Below are positions 25,447 through 36,938 of a DNA stretch of 64,000 bases, piece after piece. Position 1 is the stretch's first letter. Every line of letters starts with the position of its first letter. The notes beneath the pieces are model-generated. The model had not been told where the DNA came from and did not search any database. It was given only the letters and a program-made list of their open reading frames with translations. The position numbers and the translations under genes were made by a program. The stretch covers positions 1 to 64,000 of the forward strand of contig CAZWYF010000002.1 in the NCBI GenBank assembly GCA_964637835.1, given 5' to 3'. Source of the DNA: Glo-17 sp964637835. GTDB taxonomy: Bacteria; Krumholzibacteriota; Krumholzibacteriia; LZORAL124-64-63.

Positions 25447-27522
25447 ATGAGCGACCGGGATTACCTGGACCTTGACGACGATCTGCCCGAGATCGACGAC
25501 GCTGCCGCCACGAGCGAGTGGGATGCCGAGCTGCTGGAGGACTTCCCGCAGGACGACCCCGCCGCCAGCGACGCGCCGGCGCCCACGGCGGGCGCGACCG
25601 GCGCCGCGACGCCGGCCCCCGCGAGCGCCGCGCAACCATCCGGCGGGCGCCGTTCGCGGCCCCGCGGCCCGCGGCTGCACCGCGGGACCGGCGCCCTGGT
25701 GTTCCTGCTCGTGGTGCTCGCCGGCCTGCTGCTGGGAACCAGTCTGCTGACCGCCACCGGCGCGGCGCCCGAGGGGCTGCTGGACTTCTCCGGTTTCGGC
25801 GATCCGCTGACCATCGGCGACTTCCGCAGCCATCCCGTCAACGCCTTCTGGATCGGCGCCCTCGTCGTCCTGGTGGCCGCGTCGCTGGCCGCCCTGGCGG
25901 TGGAACGCCGGCTGCGTGATCTGCGCGACACCGTCCAGTTCCAGGCAGCGATCCTCGACGCCGTCCGCCGCCTCGATCCCGAGGCGCCGGAGAGCTGGCG
26001 CGACGAGCAGCTGCAGGCCGATCCCGACCTGGCCGCGGTGACCAGCGGCCTGCTCGGCCACGTCAACCTGCAGCAGGCCAGGCTCTCGCGCTACGTGGGC
26101 CTGGAGGGCGAGTTGCACCGGCTGGAGAAGGCCATGGCCGAGGAGAGCGCCGTGGATCTCCAGGGTCGGTGGGAGAGCCCTGCTGCGGGCAGCCTCGCCG
26201 ACCAGGCCGCCCGCTTGCTGACCGCCCGCGATCAGGCCGCCAGCGACTCGCAGGCTCGTGAGGCCACGGCCCACGAGCAGGGACCCGAGCTGATCGCCGG
26301 CCTGCAGTCGGCGCGCCAGTGGAGCGGCAAGGGCCTCGAGCAGATGGGTCAGCATGGCGCGGTGGCCGAGCGCATGGCGCGCCGGCTGGCGCGCCTGGCC
26401 GAGCAGGTGCCGCAGGATCAGGACGGCGATCGGCGTCGCGAGCGCCTGCAACAGGCCGTGGCCGCCGTGCAGAAGGAACTGGCCGACCTGCCGACCCGCG
26501 CCGCCGACGCTCCGGCCGCTACGGGCGCCCTGGCGACCCTGATCGAGCGCGCCAGCCGCCTGGCGTTCCAGATCGCCATGGAGGTGGCCCGCCTCGGTGC
26601 CAAGGGGGAACGGCTGCTGCCGCTGACCCAGGACCTGGAGGAGCTGACCACCGAGCTGCGCGGCGTCGCCGACCGCGGTGACGGCGCGGCCACCGGCGAG
26701 GATCCCCGCGAGCGGGCCCTGGAGAACATCCGCGGCCGCGTCGCCGAGCTGGATCCCGGGGCCCTGGCCGGCGGGCCGGACGCCGACGTCGTGGCCACCG
26801 TGGCCGAGCTGGCGCCCGACGCCAGCCGGGTGGCCGAGGGCCTCGCCCAGATGTCCCAGGGCCTCTCCGGCCATGCCCGCCGCCTGGGCGAGCTGGTGGA
26901 CCTGGCCGCCGACCTCACCGGTCTCGATCCCGCCACCGCGACCGGAGCCGGCGCCGGCATGGACGTCGAGCGCTTCGATCCCTTCGCCAGCGAGAGCGAG
27001 CCGCAGGACGCGGGCCTCGTGGCCGACCCCTTCGCCAGCAGCTCCAGCGGCTCGATCTTCGAGACGCCGGTGGCCAGCAGCGAGTTCGCCCACACCGTGT
27101 TGCCGGGCGACGAGGACCGTCTGCTCGGCGGGGACTCTCCGCTCGCCGGGCCGGACGCGCCCGCCGACGGACCGCCAGCCCCCGCGGAGACGCCGGGGCC
27201 GTCGCTCCTCGAGCCGGCGGCGCCCGAGCCCGGCGCCCTGGATCTCGGGGGCGTGGACCCGTTCGCCGTGCCGGCGACGCCGGAGGTGCCGGCTGCGGCG
27301 GATGTGCCGGCTGCGGCGGATGTGTCGCCGGCCGCGGACCCGCCGGCCGCGGACACGCCCCTTCCGTCGGCGGAGGAGAAGGTCTATGATCTGGCGGAGT
27401 TCGGGGCCGAGCGCGTGGCGCCCGGACAGCCCGCCGAGCCCGCGGGGGCCGGAACGACGGTCGCGGAGGCCGCGGATCGGATCTACGAACTGGCCGAACT
27501 GGGCGCCGAACGGATCAGCTGA
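25447..27522 (+). CDS. Membrane-anchored coiled-coil protein with repeated C-terminal peptide motif
   Basis: 691 residues from the ATG at 25447 (TGGAGAGG upstream). The N-terminus is acidic, with DYLDLDDDLPEIDD. Two membrane helices follow (LVFLLVVLAGLLLGTSLL and FWIGALVVLVAASLAALAV), then long helical, coiled-coil-like regions to about residue 500. A disordered Ala/Pro linker leads to a C-terminus carrying the motif [VI]Y[DE]LAE[FL]GAER twice: VYDLAEFGAERV and IYELAELGAERIS at the very end. The layout recalls chemoreceptor-like or polar-organising proteins, but no HAMP or MCP signature is evident. First of four signalling genes; the next starts 11 bases downstream. Confidence 0.8.
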   Translation: MSDRDYLDLDDDLPEIDDAAATSEWDAELLEDFPQDDPAASDAPAPTAGATGAATPAPASAAQPSGGRRSRPRGPRLHRGTGALVFLLVVLAGLLLGTSLLTATGAAPEGLLDFSGFGDPLTIGDFRSHPVNAFWIGALVVLVAASLAALAVERRLRDLRDTVQFQAAILDAVRRLDPEAPESWRDEQLQADPDLAAVTSGLLGHVNLQQARLSRYVGLEGELHRLEKAMAEESAVDLQGRWESPAAGSLADQAARLLTARDQAASDSQAREATAHEQGPELIAGLQSARQWSGKGLEQMGQHGAVAERMARRLARLAEQVPQDQDGDRRRERLQQAVAAVQKELADLPTRAADAPAATGALATLIERASRLAFQIAMEVARLGAKGERLLPLTQDLEELTTELRGVADRGDGAATGEDPRERALENIRGRVAELDPGALAGGPDADVVATVAELAPDASRVAEGLAQMSQGLSGHARRLGELVDLAADLTGLDPATATGAGAGMDVERFDPFASESEPQDAGLVADPFASSSSGSIFETPVASSEFAHTVLPGDEDRLLGGDSPLAGPDAPADGPPAPAETPGPSLLEPAAPEPGALDLGGVDPFAVPATPEVPAAADVPAAADVSPAADPPAADTPLPSAEEKVYDLAEFGAERVAPGQPAEPAGAGTTVAEAADRIYELAELGAERIS

Positions 27523-27533
27523 CGGTCGAGCCC

Positions 27534-28367
27534 ATGAACCTCGATGATGCGAGCCTGTCCGACCTGGTGGCGGAGTTGCTGAAGCGACTCCGCCACCTGA
27601 CCAACGGGGCGGTGGATCCCGACGGCCAGGCCGGCCCGCTGGACCCCGGCGGCCGGGCGGCGCTGGCCTCCCGGCTGCTCGCCGTGGTCCTGGCCGACCG
27701 CCCGGACCCGCCGGCCCGCGACGCGGCCCGGGCGCTGGGGGAGCTGGCCGACGCGCTCGCGGGCGCGCGCGCCCCGCTGCCCGGCAGCGTCTGGGAGGCG
27801 GACCTGACGCGCCTCGCCCGCCAGTTCGAGGAACTGGCCGCCGCCTGGGATCAGGACGATCCCGCCGCCCTGCAGGAGGCCTGGACCCGCCTGCGCCAGC
27901 TGGGCGATCACCTCTGGACCACCACGCCGTCGCCGGTTCCCACGCCGCCGCGCCCCGTCTCGACCACGACCTCGTCGCCGGCGCCGACGCCAGCGGCGCC
28001 GGCGGCTGCGTCGGCGGCTGCGCCGCCGGCCGCGGAGGCCGCTGGCCGCGACCAGGTCATCCTCCTGGTCTCGGGCGCCCTGCGGCGCCGGACCCTGCAG
28101 CACCGCCTCGCCGAGGCAGGCCTGCGCGTCATCTGCCCCGCGGACGCGGCCGCCGCCGCGGCCGCCCTCGCCAGCGTCGATCCGCTCGCCGTGATCTGCG
28201 ACGACGCGGCGCCCGATCGTCACGGTACGCGGCTGCGCGAGCTCCTTCCCGAGCCGGCCCCGCCCCTGGTGCTGGTGCGGGCGCGGGCGGGGCAGGGCCC
28301 GGCGGCCGACGCGGCCTGGTTGCCACCCTATCGCGTCGAGGAACTTCTCGCCCGTCTCCAGGGCTGA
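27534..28367 (+). CDS. Protein with C-terminal receiver-like domain
   Basis: 277 residues. An N-terminal helical domain (about 1-125) is joined by a Pro/Ala/Thr-rich linker to a C-terminal domain of about 105 residues with the beta-alpha pattern of a response-regulator receiver: VILLVSGALRRRTLQHRLAEAG, then LAVICDDAAPDRHG with the candidate phosphoacceptor Asp. The conserved Thr/Ser and Lys of active receivers are not convincing, so it may be a degenerate receiver. It lies between the coiled-coil membrane protein and the HTH gene and probably relays signals in that operon. Confidence 0.65.
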   Translation: MNLDDASLSDLVAELLKRLRHLTNGAVDPDGQAGPLDPGGRAALASRLLAVVLADRPDPPARDAARALGELADALAGARAPLPGSVWEADLTRLARQFEELAAAWDQDDPAALQEAWTRLRQLGDHLWTTTPSPVPTPPRPVSTTTSSPAPTPAAPAAASAAAPPAAEAAGRDQVILLVSGALRRRTLQHRLAEAGLRVICPADAAAAAAALASVDPLAVICDDAAPDRHGTRLRELLPEPAPPLVLVRARAGQGPAADAAWLPPYRVEELLARLQG

Positions 28368-28558
28368 CCGCTTGCGAATTGCAATCCGCAGCGTTCCTCC
28401 GACGACCCCGCACCGTCCTGGCGAACCCCGTCATTCCCTCTCAGCGCCCGCCATTCCGGTCTCTGGAAGATCTTCCGCCCAGGGCACGGCGTTTGCAGCA
28501 CCTCGATTCGCGACAGTTGGCACTGGATGCTTTGCAAGCGCGGCGAGGAGTGCAGCCC

Positions 28559-28777
28559 ATGCTCGATCAGAAGGACCGCTCCAACATCTACATCGGTGGC
28601 GAGGAGACCTCTCACCAGGTGATGACCTCGGTGGAGGCGGCCGAATACCTCAAGATGCACGTCAAGACCGTCTGTCGTCTGGCCAAGGAGGGGAAGATCC
28701 CCGCCCGCAAGGTCGGCAGCGAGTGGCGTTTCCTGCGCTCGGTGCTGGACAACTGGCTCGCCGAGTCTCTCGTCTGA
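28559..28777 (+). CDS. Excisionase-type helix-turn-helix protein
   Basis: 72 residues from the ATG at 28559 (GAGGAG upstream). The HTH_17/MerR-like winged helix VMTSVEAAEYLKMHVKTVCRLAKEGKIPARKVGSEWRFLRSVLDNWL fills nearly the whole protein. Such domains bind DNA in phage excisionases and in small chromosomal regulators. No phage genes are near; it sits 190 bases after the receiver-like gene and 15 bases before the STAS-GAF-HD-GYP gene, so a role in that signalling operon is more likely than excision. Confidence 0.85.
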   Translation: MLDQKDRSNIYIGGEETSHQVMTSVEAAEYLKMHVKTVCRLAKEGKIPARKVGSEWRFLRSVLDNWLAESLV

Positions 28778-28792
28778 TCGGAGGCTGGCGGC

Positions 28793-30985
28793 GTGGCCAC
28801 CCGTTTCGATTCCCTCGAACTCGGCGACGAGCGCCTCTTCGGCGTCCGCATGCACGGCGCCTTCGGCCGCGGTGACCGCCAGCGTCTTCTGGACCTGGCG
28901 GCCCGCTGCCTGCAGCGCCAGAAGACGCGGCTGGTCCTCGAGTGTCACGACCTCGATTCCCTCGGCGGCGGCGGCGCCGGCGTGCTGGCCGACCTGCAAC
29001 GCCAGCTGGTGGCGCAGGGGGGCGAGGCCGTGTTCGTGGGCGCGGGCGAGGTCATCCGCCGGTTCCTGACCAAGAAGTTCGGCGACCTGCCGCTACGCTT
29101 CTTCGACGACGTCCCGACCGCCGCCACGGCCCTGGTCGCCGCGGCCGACGGTCCGGCGACCGGGCCGATTGGCGCCGGGACGACCACGGCTCCGGCCATG
29201 GCCGGCGACGCGGTCCAGACCGCTGACGCGCCGGCGCCGGCGCCGGCAGAGGAGGACGGCCCTCCCGGGATCGACCCTCCCGGGACCGAGCCATCGGCGA
29301 CGCGCGCCGGCGAGGCCGATCTCGATCGTCTGCTGGACGACGTCACCGCCGCCCCCTCCGCCACGGACACCTCCGCCCGGCGGACGGCCGACCTGGTCAC
29401 CGCTCCCTACATCTCCCTGGACGACGCGCTCGCCGCCGTGGCCAGCGGCAACACCACCCTGCTCGGCGAGGCCCTGGGCGTCCTGCTGGACAGCCACGAC
29501 CTCGCCGCCGAGACCATCTTCTGCCTGCCCCGGCAACAGCACTACGTGGCCGTCGATGGCGACTGGCGGCTGCCCGCCGAGGGCGGCATCGTCAGCGCGC
29601 TCACGCGGACCGGACGACCGCTGACCATGCTCGACCTCGAGGACAACGACCTCTGGGACGAGGAGACCGAGCTGCTCGAGCAACTGCAACCGGACATCAT
29701 CCTGCCACTGGTCCGCGAGGAGACCCTCGCCGCGGTGCTGCTCCTGCAGCACGCCGTCACGGGGCACGACTACACCCTCAGCGAGATGTTCGCGCTCGAG
29801 CTGCTGCAGCGGGTGCTGGCCGATGCGGGATCCGCGCCGGCGGCCGCGCCGACGGCGGCGCCGGGCGCGCATCCGGAGCGGCTCGATCGCGACGACGGCC
29901 GGCCCGGCCACGCGGTCCGGGTGGCGGTGCCCGCCCCGGCGTCCTCGGGAAGCGAGACCCTGCTGAACATCAAGCTGGAACTGGCGCGCGGCCTGCAGGA
30001 GGCCCAGGACGTGCCGCACTTCTGGCAGGTCTTCATCTCCCGTCTGCGCCTGGGCGTGGAGGTCTCCAGCCTGGTCTACCTGGATCACGATGCGGCCGTG
30101 GCGCCGTTCCTCGCCGGGGAGGCGCGGCGTGGCCTGGGCGAGGCGGACTTCGCCAGCGAGCGCATCCAGACCTTCTTCCGCACCCTCGAGCGTCCGGTGG
30201 AGATCGAGAACATGCCGGCCTCCTTCCGCACCGAGCGCGACGCCCTCCTCGAGCGCGGGCTGCAGTGGCTGGTGGCCTTGCGTGCCGACGAGCACGACCA
30301 CCTCGGGGTGGTCGCCCTGGGTCTGCGCTGGCGTTGCCAGGCCGGCGAGCCGACCGACGAGATCCACGACCTCATGGAGGTCACCACCGAGGCCCTCATG
30401 CGCCTGCGGGAGGGCCAGCGCCGGGCGGACATGAGCGTGGGGCTGCTGGAGAGCCTGCTGGTGGGTGCGGGGTCGGAGGCGGAACCGGCGGATGCGGTCA
30501 CGGCCGGCACCGTCTCGGCGGTGCGGCTCCTGGCCGGCGAGCTGGGCCTGCCCCCGGATCAGCTGCGGGACCTGGTGCTCGGCGCCCTCCTGCGCAACCT
30601 GGGGCAGCAGCAGCCGGCTCCCGGCGACCTGGAGGCCGATCGGCTCACCGGCGCCCAGTGGGAGGTGTTCCGCGACCATCCCGGTGCCGGAGACCAGGCG
30701 CTCGCGGCGCTCAACGCCCCCGCTGCCGTGCGCGATGCCATCCGTCACCACCACGAGCGATTCGACGGCCGGGGGTTCCCCGCCGGGCTGAAGGGCCGCG
30801 ACATCCCGCTGGCCGCCCGCCTGGTGGCCGTCGCCCAGCACTACGCCCTGCACCTCGATCGCGGCGATCGGGACGCCGCCCTGGCCGCCGTGAACGCGGA
30901 GGCCGGTCACGCGCTCGATCCCGACCTGGTCCAGATGTTCGTCAAGGCGTGCCGCCGGGCGGTGCAGGAACCGGTGACCAGCTGA
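28793..30985 (+). CDS. STAS-GAF-HD-GYP signalling protein with degenerate HD site
   Basis: 730 residues starting at a GTG with GGAGG upstream. Residues of about 1-110 are an STAS-like (anti-sigma-antagonist) fold (RLVLECHDLDSLGGGGAGVL). After a Pro/Ala linker come two GAF-like domains (about 200-345 and 385-545). The C-terminus (about 555-725) is HD-GYP-like, ending in HHHERFDGRGFPAGLKGRDIPLAARLVAV. In active HD-GYP c-di-GMP phosphodiesterases the first metal site is an HD doublet; here the equivalent position reads LLRNLGQ, so HD is lost, while the later His residues and a GFP version of GYP remain. It may bind rather than cleave c-di-GMP. Last gene of the operon. Confidence 0.82.
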   Translation: MATRFDSLELGDERLFGVRMHGAFGRGDRQRLLDLAARCLQRQKTRLVLECHDLDSLGGGGAGVLADLQRQLVAQGGEAVFVGAGEVIRRFLTKKFGDLPLRFFDDVPTAATALVAAADGPATGPIGAGTTTAPAMAGDAVQTADAPAPAPAEEDGPPGIDPPGTEPSATRAGEADLDRLLDDVTAAPSATDTSARRTADLVTAPYISLDDALAAVASGNTTLLGEALGVLLDSHDLAAETIFCLPRQQHYVAVDGDWRLPAEGGIVSALTRTGRPLTMLDLEDNDLWDEETELLEQLQPDIILPLVREETLAAVLLLQHAVTGHDYTLSEMFALELLQRVLADAGSAPAAAPTAAPGAHPERLDRDDGRPGHAVRVAVPAPASSGSETLLNIKLELARGLQEAQDVPHFWQVFISRLRLGVEVSSLVYLDHDAAVAPFLAGEARRGLGEADFASERIQTFFRTLERPVEIENMPASFRTERDALLERGLQWLVALRADEHDHLGVVALGLRWRCQAGEPTDEIHDLMEVTTEALMRLREGQRRADMSVGLLESLLVGAGSEAEPADAVTAGTVSAVRLLAGELGLPPDQLRDLVLGALLRNLGQQQPAPGDLEADRLTGAQWEVFRDHPGAGDQALAALNAPAAVRDAIRHHHERFDGRGFPAGLKGRDIPLAARLVAVAQHYALHLDRGDRDAALAAVNAEAGHALDPDLVQMFVKACRRAVQEPVTS

Positions 30986-31018
30986 ACGTTCCCCGGCGAC
31001 GACATCCGCGGCGCAGGT

Positions 31019-31046
31019 GACGCCCCGCCCCGACAGGTGGGGCGTC
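31019..31046 (+). terminator. Terminator after the signalling operon
   Basis: An 11-bp stem GACGCCCCGCC / GGTGGGGCGTC (one G-T wobble) with a 6-base loop, 34 bases past the STAS-GAF-HD-GYP stop. The rest of the 324-base gap to the cdaA 3' end shows no gene I would support. Confidence 0.65.
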
Positions 31047-31309
31047 GTCCGGCGCGGAGGGCTGCCCGGGGTGGACGGGCTGGCCCGCGGTCGCCGGGCG
31101 TCGCCTGCGCGTCAGGAGGTGGTTTCCGGAGGATCGCGCATCGCCCGGCCCGAGCCGGGACCGGCCGACCAGGCCGGGCGCGGCGCTTGCGACCGGCGAC
31201 CGCACCGGCGCCAGGGAACGGGAGGCCATGGCGCCGGATCGGGAGGGGTCGTCGCGGAGACGGGCGCCGTCACGTCGCCCGGCGACCCTTCCCGGCGAGC
31301 AGCGCCGCC

Positions 31310-32122
31310 TCAGGCGGGCTTGGCCTCGGGGGCGGTGCTCTTCTTCTTCTTCTTCTTCTTGCGCCCACCGACGAAGAGCACGCGGCCGATCTCGGTGCGG
31401 AGGTCGTCGAGGCTCAGGCCGCGCTTGATCTCCCCGCCGTGGCAGAGGGAGATGGCGCGGGTCTCCTCGCTGACCACCAGGACGATGGCGTCGGAGACCT
31501 CGCTCAGGCCGATGGCGGCGCGGTGGCGCAGGCCGAGCACGTAGCCGATCTCCGCCCGCTCGGTGGGGGGCAGCGTGCAGCCGGCGGCGGCGATCTTGCC
31601 ATCGCGGATGATCACCGCGCCGTCGTGCAGGGGGGCGGGCACGGTGAACAGGCTCTCGAGGGTGGCGGCGTGGATGTCGGCGCCCAGGTAGGTGCCCGTC
31701 TTCAGCCAGCGGTCCAGGCTGACCTCGCGTTCCAGGACGATGAGGGCGCCCAGGCCGCGGCGGCTCAGGCGGCCCATGGCCTTGAGGATCTCCTCCTCGG
31801 CGGGCAGCTCGTCCTGGTCGCCGCGGAGCAGGTGCAAGCGGCGCTGCATGCCCAGGTTGGCCAGCGCCGAACGCAGCTCGGGCTGGAAGAGGATGATGAA
31901 GGCCACCACCCACACCGTCTGCAGCGAGCGGATGATCTGCCCGACCACGATCATGCCCAGGCTGCTGGCCACGAAGCTGAGCAGCAGCAGCAGGGCCAGG
32001 CCGGCCACCATCTGCACCGCGCGCGTGTTGCGCACGAAGAGCAGCAGCCGGTAGAGCAGCCAGGCCACGATCAGGATGTCGAGCAGGTCGATGATCGGGC
32101 TACGGTTGATGGCGTCCCACAT
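31310..32122 (-). CDS. cdaA: Membrane diadenylate cyclase CdaA
   Basis: 270 residues. Three N-terminal membrane helices (about 9-85) lead to the DAC domain, which makes c-di-AMP from two ATP. Active-site motifs PLHDGAVIIRDG and GLRHRAAIGLSE are intact. The C-terminus ends in a run of seven lysines (GGRKKKKKKKSTAPEAKPA), an unusual basic tail that could contact membrane or nucleic acid. It lies 87 bases downstream of folP on the same strand; ftsH, folP and cdaA are often neighbours in bacteria. The CdaR regulator is not seen next to it. Confidence 0.95.
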   Translation of the reverse strand: MWDAINRSPIIDLLDILIVAWLLYRLLLFVRNTRAVQMVAGLALLLLLSFVASSLGMIVVGQIIRSLQTVWVVAFIILFQPELRSALANLGMQRRLHLLRGDQDELPAEEEILKAMGRLSRRGLGALIVLEREVSLDRWLKTGTYLGADIHAATLESLFTVPAPLHDGAVIIRDGKIAAAGCTLPPTERAEIGYVLGLRHRAAIGLSEVSDAIVLVVSEETRAISLCHGGEIKRGLSLDDLRTEIGRVLFVGGRKKKKKKKSTAPEAKPA

Positions 32123-32209
32123 GGGCGTCCTCGCGATCGGATCTCCGGGAGGGCCCGCGCGTCCGCCCGGTGCAGGGGATCGCGTCAGGCGCCGCCTCGC
32201 CGCAAGGTA

Positions 32210-33111
32210 TCACGCCTCGGGCGGCGGCTCAACGGCGGCCTCGCGGGCATCGGCGACGGCCGCCAGCACCTCGAGGTACTGGACCGAGTCGTGCACGTCA
32301 TGGACGCGGACCACGGTGGCGCCGGCCGCGTAGGCGGCGGCCAGGGCGGCGAGGCTGCCGCCGAGGCGCTGCGCGGTCGCGGCGCCGGTGAGGTTGCCGA
32401 TGAAGCTCTTGCGGGAGGCTCCCACCAGCAGGGGACGGCCAGCGGCCACGGTGCGCAGGTGGGCCAGCAGACGCAGGTTATGGTGCAGCAGCTTGCCGAA
32501 CCCGATGCCCGGATCGATCAGGATGCGGTCGGCGGCCACCCCGGCCATGGTGGCGGCCGCGACGCGTTCCTCCAGCCAGTCGCGGACCTCGGCCACCACG
32601 TCGCCGTAACGCGGGTCGTGCTGCATGGTCTGCGGCTCGCCCTGCATGTGCATGAGCACCACGCCGCCGTCGCTCTCGGCCAGCTCGGCGAGCATGCGGG
32701 GGTCGCGGCCGCCGGTGATGTCGTTGATGGCGTCGGCGCCGGCGGCGAGGGCCGCCGCGGCGGTCGCCGGCCGGCGGGTGTCGATGCTCAGGGGGATGGC
32801 GCTCTCCCGGCGCAGCGCCTCCAGCACCGGCAGCAGGCGGTCCTGCTCGGCGGTGGCGGATACGGGCGCCGCCCCGGGGCGCGTGCTCTCGGCTCCGAGG
32901 TCCAGCAGATCGGCCCCGGCCTCGATCATCTGCAGCGCCGTGGCCACGGCCTGCTCGGGTCCGTCCTGCCGCGAGGCCGCATGGAAGCTGTCGGGAGTCA
33001 GGTTGAGGATGCCCATCACCAGCGGCCGGGCCGGCGCATGCAGCGTGCGCCGGCCCAGTCGCCAGCCGGGGGCGGGATAGGGGCGACCGTCGAGCGGGAA
33101 CCCGGCCGCGC

Positions 33112-33115
<4 letters not shown>
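32210..33115 (-). CDS. folP: Dihydropteroate synthase
   Basis: 301 residues. DHPS joins p-aminobenzoate to dihydropterin pyrophosphate in folate synthesis. Signatures present: VMGILNLTPDSFHAASR, DLGAESTRPGA, PLSIDTRRPATA, DAINDITGG, RILIDPGIGFGK, GASRKSFIGNL and the C-terminal RVHDV. Its start overlaps the ftsH stop (ATGA at 33112-33115), so translation is coupled to ftsH. A transporter of the p-aminobenzoyl-glutamate family (AbgT) is encoded at 57-58.7 kb, possibly a related nutrient route. Confidence 0.96.
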
Positions 33116-35298
<2,183 letters not shown>

Positions 35299-35344
35299 CG
35301 AAGTCCTTTCCGAGGGCGGCAGAAAAGGCAGCCCTGGCCCGGGA

Positions 35345-36811
35345 TCAGGTGTCCGGGTCCGAGCGCCGCCGTTCGAGGATGATGGTAACTGCCTGCTGAC
35401 AGGACGGCAACACGCGCGTCCGCTCGTCCTGTGCCACGCCCGGGACCCAGAGCGGACCCTCCGCGTCGGCCACCACCGGCACGGCCGGGCGCCGCGCCGC
35501 GGGCACGCGTTTCTCCTGCAACAACGCGTTCAGCTTGCGGGTTCCCCCCAGCCCGAAGGGGCGCAGTCGGTCTCCCTGGCGCGGGGCCCGGACCTGCAGG
35601 TTCCCCCGCAGCGCCGCCGCCGGGCAGACCAGCTGCCAGCGATCCGGCCCCCCGCCGGCAGGGGGGACGGGGTCCGGGGTCGCGGCCAGGGGCTCCGCCC
35701 GCACACGCCAGGCGGCGGGATCCAGCGGCGGCGGCGCCGGACCGGCCGGGCCCACCCGGTCGAACACGCGCTCCAGACGCACCGGGCCGGGCAGATCCAG
35801 GCCCGTCCCCGACTGACCGGCGGCCAGCCAGTCGAGGACCTCGATCACGTGGACGCGCGCGAGGTCGCCGGGCAGGCTGCGCTCCAGCCAGGCGCGCACC
35901 ACGCGGCGTGCGATGGCCGGATGCTCGCCGACCACCGCACAGCCCAGGCTGGCTCCGTGGTGACCGGCCAGCGGCTCGCCCAGGTGCCGCGTCGCGGCCT
36001 GATCGGCGAGGTGGTCCAGCAGGTCCAGGTCCGTGGCCGCCAGCTCGGCCAGGCGCGCGGGAGCGGCCGCGGCGCCGGGGCCGAAGATGTCGCGCACCAG
36101 GGGCAGCAGCTCGCAGCGCACGCGGCCGCGCCGGTTGCTGCCATCGGTGTTGGTGGTGTCCTGCCGCCAGCTCAGGCCCTCCCTGTCCAGCCAGGCGAGC
36201 AGCTCGCCGCGCGGCACGTCCAGCAGCGGCCGGATCAGCCGGCCGCGCCGGGGCGCCATGCCGCGCAGGCCATCCAGGCCGGTGCCCCGGAACAGGCGCA
36301 GCAGCACGGTCTCGGTCTGATCGTCGCGATGATGGCCGGTGGCGATGGCCGCCAGGTCGGCCGAGCGGCGCGTGCGCTCGAGAAACGCCAGGCGCAGTTC
36401 ACGGGCGGCGTCCTCCAGGCCACGACCCCGTTGACGCGCCAGACCCCGCGGATCGCCCTGGCCGGTGGTCAACGGCACGCCGAGAGCGCCGCAGAGCTCC
36501 GCGCAGAACCGCTGGTCCGCGTCGGCGGCCGCGCCGCGCAGCCCGTGATGGAAATGGGCCGCGGCCACGGGACGACCCCGCTCGCGTCCCCAGCCCACCG
36601 TCAGCGCCAGGAGGGCCACGGAATCCGGCCCGCCCGAGAGCGCCACCAGCACGCCCGGATCAGGGGTGGACCCGCCGGCGGCCAGCGTGGGTTCGCCGGT
36701 GTCCGGCGTGGGCCCGTCGGTGTCCGGCGTCGGCCCGTCGGCGGCGGCCACGGCGGCGGCCAGCTCGTCGAGCCGGGCGTGGATGCGGACGGTGAGGTCG
36801 CTGGTGCTCAT
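35345..36811 (-). CDS. tilS: tRNA(Ile)-lysidine synthase
   Basis: 488 residues from the ATG at 36811. The PP-loop signature VLVALSGGPDSVALLAL is followed by HFHHGLRG and TGHHRDDQTETVLLRLFRGTG, all diagnostic of TilS, which converts the C34 of tRNA-Ile(CAU) to lysidine so that it reads AUA. C-terminal TilS domains are recognisable (FGLGGTRKLNALLQEKRVPAARR). The N-terminus carries an unusual low-complexity insert of TPDT-type repeats (DGPTPDTDGPTPDTGEPTLA, near residues 24-50) before the PP-loop. A tRNA with CAU anticodon lies just upstream on the same strand, separated by a terminator. Confidence 0.95.
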   Translation of the reverse strand: MSTSDLTVRIHARLDELAAAVAAADGPTPDTDGPTPDTGEPTLAAGGSTPDPGVLVALSGGPDSVALLALTVGWGRERGRPVAAAHFHHGLRGAAADADQRFCAELCGALGVPLTTGQGDPRGLARQRGRGLEDAARELRLAFLERTRRSADLAAIATGHHRDDQTETVLLRLFRGTGLDGLRGMAPRRGRLIRPLLDVPRGELLAWLDREGLSWRQDTTNTDGSNRRGRVRCELLPLVRDIFGPGAAAAPARLAELAATDLDLLDHLADQAATRHLGEPLAGHHGASLGCAVVGEHPAIARRVVRAWLERSLPGDLARVHVIEVLDWLAAGQSGTGLDLPGPVRLERVFDRVGPAGPAPPPLDPAAWRVRAEPLAATPDPVPPAGGGPDRWQLVCPAAALRGNLQVRAPRQGDRLRPFGLGGTRKLNALLQEKRVPAARRPAVPVVADAEGPLWVPGVAQDERTRVLPSCQQAVTIILERRRSDPDT

Positions 36812-36891
36812 GGCGTGGACCCGGGGCCAGGTCGGGCGGCGGCGCTCTCCAGCATGGATCCCACCGGCCGGTCCGCACAGACAAATCCGCA

Positions 36892-36921
36892 CAAACAAAG
36901 ACGAGCCGCAGGGGCGGCTCG
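36892..36921 (-). terminator. Rho-independent terminator after the CAU tRNA
   Basis: On the minus strand an 8-bp stem (CGAGCCGC / GCGGCTCG, 4-base loop) is followed by TCTTTGTTTGT, 18 bases past the tRNA 3' end. It separates tRNA transcription from tilS. Confidence 0.8.
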
Positions 36922-36938
36922 ATCCGAGAGGAAAGGGG

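Noticed and set aside
36811..36898. Longer TilS start at 36898
   Set aside because: It would add a Cys/Arg-rich segment (MFVRICLCGPAGG) that overlaps the terminator zone after the tRNA; the ATG at 36811 fits TilS better.
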